DNA of 64,000 nt from Mesorhizobium sp. 131-2-1 (GCF_016756535.1 NZ_AP023247.1:3348501-3412500), one strand, 5' to 3'. Shown: positions 16,597 to 23,289, numbered from the stretch's first letter. Numbers and translations are program-made. Notes: generated from the letters alone by a model not told the origin.

Positions 16597-17617
16597 CCTC
16601 GATCACCTTTCGCGTCTCGAGGATCCTGCCTTGTGCGTCGTGCCGGGTGACCGTCGTAATCTCGACCTTGCCAGACTTCTTTGCTTCGCCGTCGGTGACC
16701 CGTCGGCCGGCAGTGTCACGTTGAGCGAGTGGCGCCTCGGCAGTCTTGGCGCAGAGTGTCCATGTCGCCGGATTGTCGCCTGGCTCGACGCCTGCGGCAG
16801 CGTACCCATTGGCGTGCCAGAGCGAGCCGCGATGCGTGCTGAGGCTGCCGGCTGGATAGGCGATCTGCTTCTGCCACACGCCCATGTATTTCGAGCCGAC
16901 TACGATGCCGGCCTCGAGATCAGCGACACGCCGCCTAAGTTCGGAGACCTCTTCATCCAGTACCTTCCCGTAGGATGTGGCCAGGCCCACGGCGAAAATG
17001 GCGGTTTCCTTCAAGGTGCCGTATTGGGCCTGACTGATACCGACGAAGCGCTCCGACGGGTTATCTCGTTTGTGTGCGGCGAGGAGCGTCGTGAATATCT
17101 CTGCGGCGCGCTTTTGCTCGGCCGCCGAGATTTCAACCCAGCGCTTGTCGCGTTTCGTGACTGGGCGTTTTTCAAGCGGCGGAGGCTCTACCTCCAGGCG
17201 ATCGACCATGGTGTCAATGTTGGCTGGCCGGTCGGTAAGGCTGAGTTCTAGAAGATTCCATTCGTGGTGGTCGCGGCCGCCCCGCTCCACGATCGGATCC
17301 CAATCGATCCCCTGGAATTTTATCGAGCAGTGGCGCAGTTCGCCTTTTTGCAGCCGCTGCCAGCAGTCATCGGAGTCGATCCTGGCCTTGAAGCGCAGCG
17401 CAGCGTTCGAGGCGCTCAGTTCGATCACCTCGCCGACCTGGTGGCCCTCGTCGTGATCGATCAGCAGCTTTACCGGCAGCGTCCAGTGACCGCCGAGCGG
17501 CTCGACGATGTCGTTATAGTGATCGAGCCGGCCCGTTGTCGCGATGCCGGAAATGATGCGGCGCCCGCCACTGGCGAACTTGAACCGGGATATCTGCGTC
17601 GGGCTTGTCGTCGTCAT
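16589..17617 (-). CDS. HK97-type prohead protease with C-terminal extension
   Basis: 342 residues. Residues 10-145 match the caudoviral prohead serine protease (peptidase S78): GIATTGRLDHYNDIVEP, His55 in LLIDHDEGHQ, Ser98 in RHCSIKF, and NLLELSLTDRPANID. Residues 160-240 form a helical linker ending in a short coiled coil (VLDEEVSELRRRVADLEAG). Residues 244-290 (YMGVWQKQ, GSLWHANGY, NPATWTLCA) have the Trp/Tyr spacing of small chitin-binding-like modules found in other phage structural proteins. Normally the gene stands between portal and capsid genes; here neither is present. Confidence 0.78.
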   Translation of the reverse strand: MTTTSPTQISRFKFASGGRRIISGIATTGRLDHYNDIVEPLGGHWTLPVKLLIDHDEGHQVGEVIELSASNAALRFKARIDSDDCWQRLQKGELRHCSIKFQGIDWDPIVERGGRDHHEWNLLELSLTDRPANIDTMVDRLEVEPPPLEKRPVTKRDKRWVEISAAEQKRAAEIFTTLLAAHKRDNPSERFVGISQAQYGTLKETAIFAVGLATSYGKVLDEEVSELRRRVADLEAGIVVGSKYMGVWQKQIAYPAGSLSTHRGSLWHANGYAAAGVEPGDNPATWTLCAKTAEAPLAQRDTAGRRVTDGEAKKSGKVEITTVTRHDAQGRILETRKVIEDD

Positions 17618-17683
17618 CGCCAGTTTATGACGTGCGAAACGCGCATCGAAAATGGGTTTAAACGCGCAAAACGCGCATGGCGG

Positions 17684-17953
17684 TTATTCGGCGATGCCTA
17701 GGCGCCGGCGCAGCGCCGCGGCGTTGACCTTGTGTCGGCCGCCGATCTTCCGGCCAATGTCGTCATGCTCGCGAGCCAGCCGGCGAACCATGTCCTTGCT
17801 GATCGCAAACCGGATTGCAGCGGCGCCGGTGTCGAGCCATTGCTCGTCAGAGGCAGCAACCTGGCCCGCGCCGGAAAGCTCGCTCCTCAACCGCTCGACG
17901 GCCGCGGCGATGACGTCGAGCTCGGCCAGGGCGGCGGCGAGGTCGACGGTCAT
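17684..17953 (-). CDS. small DNA-binding protein, excisionase/AlpA-like
   Basis: 89 residues. An N-terminal helix (LAAALAELDVIAAAVERLRSE) is followed by a winged helix-turn-helix like that of excisionases: EQWLDTGAAAIRFAISKDMV, then a basic stretch and KIGGRHKVNAAALRRRLG. Its ATG overlaps the stop of the replication-type gene (ATGA). It could direct excision or regulate the operon; an AlpA-like role is inferred from the fold. Confidence 0.6.
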   Translation of the reverse strand: MTVDLAAALAELDVIAAAVERLRSELSGAGQVAASDEQWLDTGAAAIRFAISKDMVRRLAREHDDIGRKIGGRHKVNAAALRRRLGIAE

Positions 17954-18705
17954 GTGCCCCTCGTCATGGCTGAATAGGCGTTGGCCTGGCTCTCTCGCGT
18001 AGACGCCAAGTCCTTCCTGTCCGGAGCCTCTTTTATCTGATCTCTGATGTTCCCTTCCTGATAAGCCGCTCTGTCGTAGGGCGGTACATACCGCTCTACC
18101 GTAGCGCGGTCGTTGCGCTCTACCGTAGAGCGGTCAAGCTCGTCTGATGTCCCTTTGATCTTGGCCGCTTTTGCCGCGAGACCATCCCTGAGTTGCTTGG
18201 GCATTCTCGGCAGCGGCTTTTGCGATGCTTCGAGGGTTTCGAAAGCCCACAGCAAATTCAGTCGATAGGCCACGCCGCGCTTGTTGCGTGTCACCTTGGC
18301 TTGGTCCTCTTCGCAAAGGCTGGATATCCGCCCGCGAGTAATGGCGGTCGAGGCACAGAGGGCCACCACAGCGCGGCGGACCTGGCTCTCGCTAGCAGCA
18401 CCAGTGTACTGCGCGAGCGTTTTCTGGGACGGCCAAGCCACCATCGTTTCGGAGTCGGCATGCAGCATAAGCGCGACCGCGACTCGAAGCTGCAGCGGGC
18501 TATGCTTGTGGTCGTGAGAGAGGTTAACCGCGACCTGCCAGTCGAATTTCGAAAGGTCGACTAGTTCCTTCTCCCAAGGCAGGCGCTTCCGTTCAGGCTT
18601 GGCCACCGGCGCCACCGCTTGCAATCGTTTCGCATGCGGAATAATCTGCCGGGATCGAGAGCAAGCCCTGCACTCTGAAAACCCCGGAGACCCGGCCGTC
18701 CGCAC
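17950..18705 (-). CDS. helix-turn-helix replication-type protein
   Basis: Up to 251 residues. A winged-helix region reads LQLRVAVALMLHADSETMVAWPSQKTLAQYTGAASESQVRRAVVAL, like initiator proteins of phages that use host DnaB (lambda O type). The C-terminal part contains the repeated DRSTVER-N-DRATVER, encoded by iteron-like DNA. The start is uncertain: the GTG at 18705 lies in a terminator-like hairpin, and the first 30 residues look non-coding, so a TTG or GTG near 18606-18624 may be the real start. A role in initiating element replication is inferred. Confidence 0.6.
   Translation of the reverse strand: MRTAGSPGFSECRACSRSRQIIPHAKRLQAVAPVAKPERKRLPWEKELVDLSKFDWQVAVNLSHDHKHSPLQLRVAVALMLHADSETMVAWPSQKTLAQYTGAASESQVRRAVVALCASTAITRGRISSLCEEDQAKVTRNKRGVAYRLNLLWAFETLEASQKPLPRMPKQLRDGLAAKAAKIKGTSDELDRSTVERNDRATVERYVPPYDRAAYQEGNIRDQIKEAPDRKDLASTRESQANAYSAMTRGT
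18066..18139. repeat. three palindromic iteron-like repeats, possible origin
   Basis: Three near copies of a ~24-bp unit start at about 18066, 18091 and 18115. The best copy contains the perfect 17-bp palindrome CGCTCTACCGTAGAGCG (18116-18132); the middle copy is a 21-bp palindrome with one mismatched pair and the first has three. The spacings are 25 and 24 bp, so one interval is not a codon multiple, which points to selection on the DNA. They lie in the 3' part of the replication-type gene, as the lambda iterons lie within the O gene. Confidence 0.65.
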
Positions 18706-18720
18706 TACGGTCGGGTTTTC
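18677..18720 (-). terminator. hairpin between the 66-residue gene and the replication-type gene
   Basis: GAAAACCC (minus strand, 18720-18713) can pair with GGGTTTTC (18684-18677) across a GC-rich loop, leaving a T-rich 3' arm. It starts a few bases after the stop of the 66-residue gene. It would attenuate read-through into the downstream genes. It also covers the GTG proposed as start of the replication-type gene. Confidence 0.5.
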
Positions 18721-18725
18721 GCATG

Positions 18726-18926
18726 TTAGGAGGTCGCATCGGCGTCTCCCGCCCGGATCTTGTTGGCAAGCGCGATTGCAGCGCAGGCGCCTTGCGGGCC
18801 TACTTCAGGAAAGCGTGCGCGAATTTCGACGACTGCCGGGCGAGGGCGTTGCGAGCGCGGCGTCTCGATCAGCCAACGCGCGATCATCTGGGTTTGAAAG
18901 TCGGGTTCTAGGTCGGTCTGTTCCAT
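18726..18926 (-). CDS. small hypothetical protein (element)
   Basis: 66 residues beginning MEQTDLEPDFQTQMIARWLIE. The start overlaps the stop of the upstream gene as TAATG. A helix-rich C-terminus (GACAAIALANKIRAG) is visible. The first five residues, MEQTD, are the same as in the neighbouring upstream gene. No family recognised. Confidence 0.55.
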   Translation of the reverse strand: MEQTDLEPDFQTQMIARWLIETPRSQRPRPAVVEIRARFPEVGPQGACAAIALANKIRAGDADATS

Positions 18927-19219
18927 TATGCCGCCCTCCGAACAAACTTGGACGCCAGATGTCGGCAGAAGTCGGCGCGTGGGTATTTCACCAGTTTCGC
19001 GGTGAGTCGGACGAACTCTGGCCCGCTTCCCCGGTTGCGGTGTTTCTTGATCGCGGATGGCTTCACGCCCTGAATAGCGGCAAGGTCTTCCGGATCGAAA
19101 AAGGCGGGGAGAGTGGTGTCGGTCGCGAGAGCTTCATAGAGATCCGCGCCATTAAGACCGGAGGCTGCCCAGAAGCTTAGCCGGACATTGAATGCCTTGG
19201 CCGTGTCTGTCTGTTCCAT
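18926..19219 (-). CDS. small helix-turn-helix protein (element)
   Basis: 97 residues. The centre reads PEDLAAIQGVKPSAIKKHRNRGSGPEFVRL, the pattern of the short HTH proteins that phages use as regulators or excisionases, with the wing reading LVKYPRADFCRHL. AAGGG lies seven bases ahead of the ATG, inside an inverted repeat (19223-19248) that could be an operator for this or another protein. It heads the main leftward operon of the element. Confidence 0.65.
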   Translation of the reverse strand: MEQTDTAKAFNVRLSFWAASGLNGADLYEALATDTTLPAFFDPEDLAAIQGVKPSAIKKHRNRGSGPEFVRLTAKLVKYPRADFCRHLASKFVRRAA

Positions 19220-19222
19220 TTC

Positions 19223-19248
19223 GTCACCCTTGGTTTGTTTCGGGTGAC
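19223..19248 (-). promoter_or_regulatory. inverted repeat over the ribosome site of the HTH gene
   Basis: GTCACCC (19223-19229) and GGGTGAC (19242-19248) are perfect 7-bp arms around a 12-base loop. On the transcribed strand the second arm holds the AAGGG ribosome site of the gene starting at 19219. It may be an operator bound by a dimeric regulator, or an mRNA hairpin hiding the ribosome site; the sequence alone cannot decide. Confidence 0.5.
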
Positions 19249-19290
19249 AGTGAATTTACTCATGGATCTAGGACGCGCCACCAAAACTAG

Positions 19291-19325
19291 GTCCGCGAAA
19301 GTCCGGAGATGCGCGGACTTTTTAT
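19291..19325. terminator. hairpin separating integrase unit from main operon
   Basis: GTCCGCG (19291-19297) pairs with CGCGGAC (19312-19318), followed on the plus strand by TTTTTATC. On the minus strand it lies directly after the stop of the 150-residue gene with a weaker T stretch. It probably isolates the integrase and its neighbour from the operon that starts at 19219. Confidence 0.5.
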
Positions 19326-19774
19326 CGGACGGGCTGGAATTCGGGATCGTTTCCTTCTCGCTTGGCCCAAGCTGACGCTGCTAACTCAGCAAACAAATCT
19401 GGGTTGTTCTCTTGGATGACCTGCACTGCTTTCAAGGCCTCAAAAAAAACTGTTCGGCGAATACCAAACTTCTTTTGTGCTGCGTTCAAAACCGCTTCCC
19501 GGTTTTCATCAAAAATACAGCAATGCGTATGGACATAGTTGCGCAATTCATAGTTTGGTTTGTCTTTCGGTTTTCTCGACCGCTTTATGACTAGCTTCGC
19601 GCCCGTCAAGGACGTCTTGACGTCGGGGTCTATGTGATCTGCCAGGAGCGCCAAAAAGGTTTCGCTCGGTGATCCTGATCTCAGCACTTCGGCGATGGCT
19701 CGCAAGCCACCTGCGGCGACGTCATTGCCGTATCGCAGGTCATTAAAACACAGGAAATCGCGGTCCTCAGTCAC
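19322..19774 (-). CDS. hypothetical protein coupled to the integrase
   Basis: 150 residues. GTG start overlapping the integrase stop (GTGA). No signal peptide; one basic patch (LVIKRSRKPKDKPNYELRN) and a helix-rich end. The segment VHTHCCIFDENREAV has two adjacent cysteines. No family recognised. Coupling to the integrase suggests a role in integration control or maintenance, which is inference. Confidence 0.55.
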   Translation of the reverse strand: MTEDRDFLCFNDLRYGNDVAAGGLRAIAEVLRSGSPSETFLALLADHIDPDVKTSLTGAKLVIKRSRKPKDKPNYELRNYVHTHCCIFDENREAVLNAAQKKFGIRRTVFFEALKAVQVIQENNPDLFAELAASAWAKREGNDPEFQPVR

Positions 19775-20961
19775 CGTCCGAATTCCTTTACCTCGGCCGC
19801 TGGCTTCTGCAGCACGTTCATGGCGTCGGCAGCACGTTGGGCTCCTCGTCGGCCAAGGCTCTCTGCCTTCGAGACATAGCGATTGGTCATCGCCAGCGAC
19901 CTCCAGCCGAAGGCCTCGCGAAGCTCATGCGCCTCGGCGCCGGAAACAGCCGCCCAAGTCGCCGCGGTGTGGCGAAGGCCATGCGGCGTGATTTGATCGA
20001 TGCCGGCTGCCTTGCAGACCGAATGCAGGACTTCTCGCAGCCGCTTGTAGGAAACCGGCTGCGAGCCTTTGCGACCGGAGAAGACGAAGCCAAGGCGATG
20101 TTTCTGCCGATCAATGATGGTGGCGGCATCGGTCGAAAGCGCCCGCACGGAAGCCCCGCTCTTTGTGTCAGGAAGGCGCGCAACCAGCTTGGGAAGGTCG
20201 ACCATGTCCCATGTCAGCAAGCGGGCCTCGCTGACACGCCAACCGGAAACGGTCAGGTAGCGGATCAAGTCACCGCATTCGTTCTCGACGTCGGCCAGGA
20301 CCTTCAAGAATTGTGGAAGGTCTCGCTCGTCCAGCCAGTCATCTCGAGCCGTTTCCGTGTTCTTCTTGATGCCGACACAAGGGTTATCCTTCCTCCACCC
20401 AAGCTCGATCGCTCGGCCCATCATTACCGAGAGCACGGCAAGCGAACGGTTCGCGTCGGTCGGGTTAGCGCGCTTCCTGCGATGGAAGTCCCGCACCATC
20501 TCGGCGGTGATGTCAGCAACTCGCTTGCCCTTGAAATAGGGCAGGATGTTCCGCCTAATGCGTCCGCGGTAGTCCTTGCGGGTTTCGGGCTTCTTTGCCG
20601 AGATGTGCGACTTCTCGAAGTCGTCGACGAGATCTTCAAAAGGCGGTTGGGCCTTCTTAGCTGCCTTTGCGGCCGCAGGGTCGTCGCCTACCTCAATCGC
20701 CTGGAGGATCGCTAGGGCTTCCGCCTTGGCCTTCTCGGCAGGGAAGATAGAGAAATCGCCGATGATGATCTTGCGGCGTTTGCGCTTGCCGTCACGCATC
20801 GGCAGTTCCTGAAATACCAGCCATGTTTTGGACGCCTTGCCGTCGGCCTTTCGACGGAGCCGAAGCGCAAAACCAGCGAGCTTGCTGTCTCGGATAATCA
20901 GCTCGTCGCGGTCGGCCGGCAGGAGGGCCGATTTGACGTAGTTGTCGGAAAGGATCGGCAT
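19771..20961 (-). CDS. int: tyrosine recombinase integrase
   Basis: 396 residues. The N-terminus (MPILSDNYVKSALLPADRDELIIRD, then SKLAGFALRLRRKADGK) is the arm-binding DUF4102-like domain of P4-type integrases; a SAM-like core-binding domain follows near residues 105-190. The catalytic domain shows the first Arg in SGWRVSEARLL, HGLRHTAATW with His and Arg, a GWRSLA segment and the nucleophile Tyr in TNRYVSKAE. It is intact and has GAGGGAA ahead of the ATG. It lies next to attR and reads away from it. Confidence 0.95.
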   Translation of the reverse strand: MPILSDNYVKSALLPADRDELIIRDSKLAGFALRLRRKADGKASKTWLVFQELPMRDGKRKRRKIIIGDFSIFPAEKAKAEALAILQAIEVGDDPAAAKAAKKAQPPFEDLVDDFEKSHISAKKPETRKDYRGRIRRNILPYFKGKRVADITAEMVRDFHRRKRANPTDANRSLAVLSVMMGRAIELGWRKDNPCVGIKKNTETARDDWLDERDLPQFLKVLADVENECGDLIRYLTVSGWRVSEARLLTWDMVDLPKLVARLPDTKSGASVRALSTDAATIIDRQKHRLGFVFSGRKGSQPVSYKRLREVLHSVCKAAGIDQITPHGLRHTAATWAAVSGAEAHELREAFGWRSLAMTNRYVSKAESLGRRGAQRAADAMNVLQKPAAEVKEFGR

Positions 20962-20978
20962 GACGGTTCCCTCTCTTT

Positions 20979-20999
20979 GGGTAGCCGTGCGGGTAGCCG
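20979..20999. repeat. right integrase arm-type sites (putative)
   Basis: Direct copies of GGGTAGCCG at 20979-20987 and 20991-20999, with the same 12-bp period as the pair near attL; the two 21-bp blocks differ at only two positions. They lie in the promoter region of the integrase gene, so the integrase could also regulate itself through them. Confidence 0.65.
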
Positions 21000-21117
21000 C
21001 GACGTGTCTACGCTTGTCACCTTAAGGGAACAAACAGGAGCCGTAAACCCTCGATCTTTCCTTTAGTCACAAGGTTTTCAGCGCATATGGATACCCAAGG
21101 GTGGACGGGCAGGAATT

Positions 21118-21173
21118 GACTTAAAATCCCTCGATCCCTGATCGTACGGGTTCGATTCCCGTCGTCCGCACCA
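21118..21173 (+). pseudogene. attR: displaced host tRNA-Leu 3' half
   Basis: Starts with the 15-bp core GACTTAAAATCCCTC and runs to an encoded CCA. The variable arm CGAT/ATCG and the T stem ACGGG/CCCGT both pair perfectly but differ from those of the intact gene at 10035. A 5' half is lacking. By the geometry of integration this is the original chromosomal 3' half, cut off when the element entered. Confidence 0.85.
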
Positions 21174-21324
21174 CATTGAGTCAGCCGCGCCAACGCGCGC
21201 CTTAGCCGTTCCAGACAATTTTAAGCATCTTCGGACCTTCTGCGCCGTGTATTGGGCCTTCGGTCGCCCTTGCGTGCTCGCGAGCAATATAACATCCTGC
21301 TCCCGTGTGTTATGGGGGAACGCC

Positions 21325-21864
21325 TTGTTTGCAGACTACTACGAGCTTCTAGAAATCAGTCCGCGAGCCAATTTAGAAACGATCGAGCGGATATTCCGTT
21401 ATTTTGCCATGCGTTACCATCCCGACAATCAGGACTCCGGGGATGAAGCACGCTTCAGCGAAATCGTGGAGGCCCACAACACGCTGAAGGATCCGGTCAA
21501 GCGCGCGCAATACGACATTCAGTATAGAGACAATCTGAACGTTCGCCGCGAGCTGACCGAGGAGGCGAGCAACACCAAAGGTCTCGAACGCGACGTCGTC
21601 ATTCAGGCCAAGCTGCTTGCGCTTCTTTATGTAAAACGCCGCCAGGACGTCAACAATCCCGGCATTGGCGATGAAGAACTCGAACGCTTGTCAGGCTGCC
21701 CGCGCGAACATCTGGATTTTCATCTCTGGTATCTGAAGGCCAAGGGCTGGATAGCAAGGATCGAAAACGGGATGTTCGCCATCACCGTGGAGGGCATCGA
21801 TCGCGCGAACTCCGAATATCCTCGTAAGGCCACTGTGACCAGACTACTGGATCATGCTCATTAA
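21325..21864 (+). CDS. J-domain protein with C-terminal helical region
   Basis: 179 residues from a TTG start. Residues 3-65 are a DnaJ domain: DYYELLEISPRANLETIERIF, the HPD motif in MRYHPDNQ, and DPVKRAQYDI. The C-terminal half (LLALLYVKRRQDVNNPGIGDEELERL and HLWYLKAKGWIARIENGMFA) looks like a winged helix. The frame is open from 21247, but the TTG at 21325 follows GGGGGAA and begins the family start. It would recruit a Hsp70 to a specific client; which one is unknown. Confidence 0.8.
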   Translation: MFADYYELLEISPRANLETIERIFRYFAMRYHPDNQDSGDEARFSEIVEAHNTLKDPVKRAQYDIQYRDNLNVRRELTEEASNTKGLERDVVIQAKLLALLYVKRRQDVNNPGIGDEELERLSGCPREHLDFHLWYLKAKGWIARIENGMFAITVEGIDRANSEYPRKATVTRLLDHAH

Positions 21865-21990
21865 ACCGCTTGGCTGCTGATGGCCGGTATGGGCAACTAC
21901 CTGCTGTTTCGGTGAAAAATGGCTCGGTGCCGGAACTCAGAGCGGCGGGCCAGCGGGTCCTCTGGACAATGAGCCGGACAGGGCTTTGGG

Positions 21991-22041
21991 ACAGACATCC
22001 GGCTAGGCCAAAAAACGGCGATCGACAAAACTTGTTCCCGC
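21991..22041 (+). repeat. diverged direct repeat, copy 1
   Basis: About 50 bp with clear similarity to 22663-22712: both contain ACATCCGGCT, then GGCCAAAAA, then CGGCG and finally TTGTTCC, with small gaps. The two copies enclose the secreted-protein gene at 22141-22497. No target duplication or transposase is visible, so origin is unclear. Confidence 0.5.
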
Positions 22042-22140
22042 GCCGTTTCCAAATATTAGCGCCAGCTTGACTAAGCCCTCGCTCGCGCCAGAATTCTTGC
22101 CATTGCGGGCCGATATAGTGCGCCACACAACTCACCAATG

Positions 22141-22497
22141 TCAGAATGACTTAGGCGGCACGTACAGGCAGATCGTGCTGTCAGGGTTGCCAGAAGGAAA
22201 TTCACGATGCCGGCCTGCCGTTGCTTTTTGGGCATGGCACCAATGGAAACGCATGTCCTGTGACTGACGCACCCTGCTATCGCCGTAAGGCAGCGACTGG
22301 CCGGACGGCAGCGTGAAGCCCTTGCTTGTTTCGCGAACCGCGCCATCGGCCATCGGCTCGCAATGCACGTCGTGGCAGCACTGTTTTTCATACCAGCTGT
22401 CATGTGCCAATGCCAACGGCATTCCGAAAGCGCAAGCTGCGGCGATGACAGCGCCCAACCCAGACGCGCCGACGCATCCCCTCAATGGCCAGATCAT
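22141..22497 (-). CDS. secreted cysteine-containing protein of unknown function
   Basis: 118 residues. An N-terminal hydrophobic segment (SGLGAVIAAACAFGMPLALA) is a likely signal peptide cut after ALA. The mature part has WYEKQCCHDVHCEPM, RFHWCHAQKA and a final TICLYVPPKSF, five cysteines in all, so disulphides are likely in the periplasm. Similar short proteins occur singly in rhizobia. The ATG at 22497 is chosen. It is bracketed by two diverged direct repeats. Confidence 0.65.
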   Translation of the reverse strand: MIWPLRGCVGASGLGAVIAAACAFGMPLALAHDSWYEKQCCHDVHCEPMADGAVRETSKGFTLPSGQSLPYGDSRVRQSQDMRFHWCHAQKATAGRHREFPSGNPDSTICLYVPPKSF

Positions 22498-22599
22498 CAA
22501 TTACATTAGGCTTTTCTGATATGATGGCGCAAGCGCTGCCGGGGAGCGGCGCGTAGAGCCACGACAGCGCCCGTTTTCGTCGATCCTGCAAAGCGTAAT

Positions 22600-22631
22600 G
22601 GCCCGCCGCCAGGGCAAGCAGCGGGCCTTTT
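22600..22631 (+). terminator. Rho-independent terminator without an evident upstream gene
   Basis: GGCCCGC (22600-22606), a 14-base loop, GCGGGCC (22621-22627) and TTTT. It reads rightward, although no rightward gene ends nearby. Its stem resembles that of the terminator at the left end of the element. It may belong to a lost gene or a small RNA. Confidence 0.55.
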
Positions 22632-22662
22632 GACACAGGAATCGCCGGATTGGAGTGGGTCA

Positions 22663-22712
22663 ACGGACATCCGGCTTAGGGCCAAAAACGGCGGATGTTA
22701 GAATTTGTTCCG
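22663..22712 (+). repeat. diverged direct repeat, copy 2
   Basis: Partner of 21991-22041. Shares ACATCCGGCT, GGCCAAAAA and CGGCG blocks in the same order. Confidence 0.5.
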
Positions 22713-23091
22713 CAGCAGATTCACGGCCGGCTTTGGTGCCGGTCATCCAAGGCATTCCGGCAGAGCGTAGCGGTCATACTCCACCCTTGCGTCCCTCCTC
22801 CATTTGATTGTGTTCCTCCTATTTTAGCGGGCGCGTATGCTTCTCCTCAGCCGGCGCCGCCCTTCGATGCACCAACGCCGGTCAGGCTCGGCACTTGCTG
22901 GCCTACCCCGCCACATGCCGAGCCGTCCCTTCCGCCGCGGAAATGCTTCCGGAGCATTTGTCCTCTCTACAAGTCGGAACGCCGCATTGGATCAGAGTCC
23001 TAAGTGGGGCGATTTTGCGCGATCGCTCGCTGGCTCCGCGGGAATGCCGTTGACTGGCGCGATCGCGGAATTTCGCTCTCTGACGGCATCG

Positions 23092-23289
23092 CTAGGGTTT
23101 GTCTCGCGGCGGACTTGATCCGCCAAGGCCGGCGTCTATCAGGTCCCACCCATTCCCCCGCCCCCTGCGGGCGCCGGCCACACGTTTTCCGCCAGCCCAG
23201 ATCTTTCCGCGATAGCGCTGCGGCGTTTCGCCAAAGCGGCGACGGAATCAACGGTTGAAATAGGAAATGTCGCTGAAGCCGCTGGCCGA
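23092..23289 (-). pseudogene. remnant of an AraC-family regulator C-terminus
   Basis: Reading leftward from 23289, the frame gives SASGFSDISYFNR, a stop, then FRRRFGETPQRYR, the second helix-turn-helix of AraC-type regulators, in one frame apart from a TGA. The rest of the regulator is missing; the remnant begins directly after the TGA of the outer-membrane protein gene and in the same frame. It cannot make a working protein and was probably left by a deletion or recombination that joined the two sequences. Confidence 0.8.

Larger units (their letters stand above)
10065..21132. mobile_element. 11-kb integrative element in tRNA-Leu (reduced prophage or satellite)
   Basis: Bounded by two copies of a 15-bp core, GACTTAAAATCCCTC, at 10065-10079 and 21118-21132. 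The right copy continues into a tRNA-Leu 3' half. A tyrosine integrase lies beside the right end, and paired GGGTAGCCG repeats with the same 12-bp period lie inside both ends. The larger genes all run leftward with overlapping starts and stops. Phage-like genes present: prohead protease, tail hub, LamG protein, replication-type protein and DNA-binding proteins. Not found: large terminase, portal, major capsid, tape measure, holin or lysin. About 11,050 bp is small for a complete tailed phage. Confidence 0.9.
22498..23091. other. long intergenic region, mostly without signal
   Basis: About 590 bases before the AraC-type remnant. It holds a terminator-like hairpin at 22600-22631 and the second copy of a diverged direct repeat at 22663-22712. 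The remaining frames are short and uneven in codon use. It looks like decayed intergenic DNA close to an integration hotspot. Confidence 0.4.

Noticed and set aside
10035..21173. A CRISPR array or restriction-modification cassette inside the element
   Set aside because: No regular spaced repeats of 25-40 bp and no methyltransferase or nuclease motif were seen.
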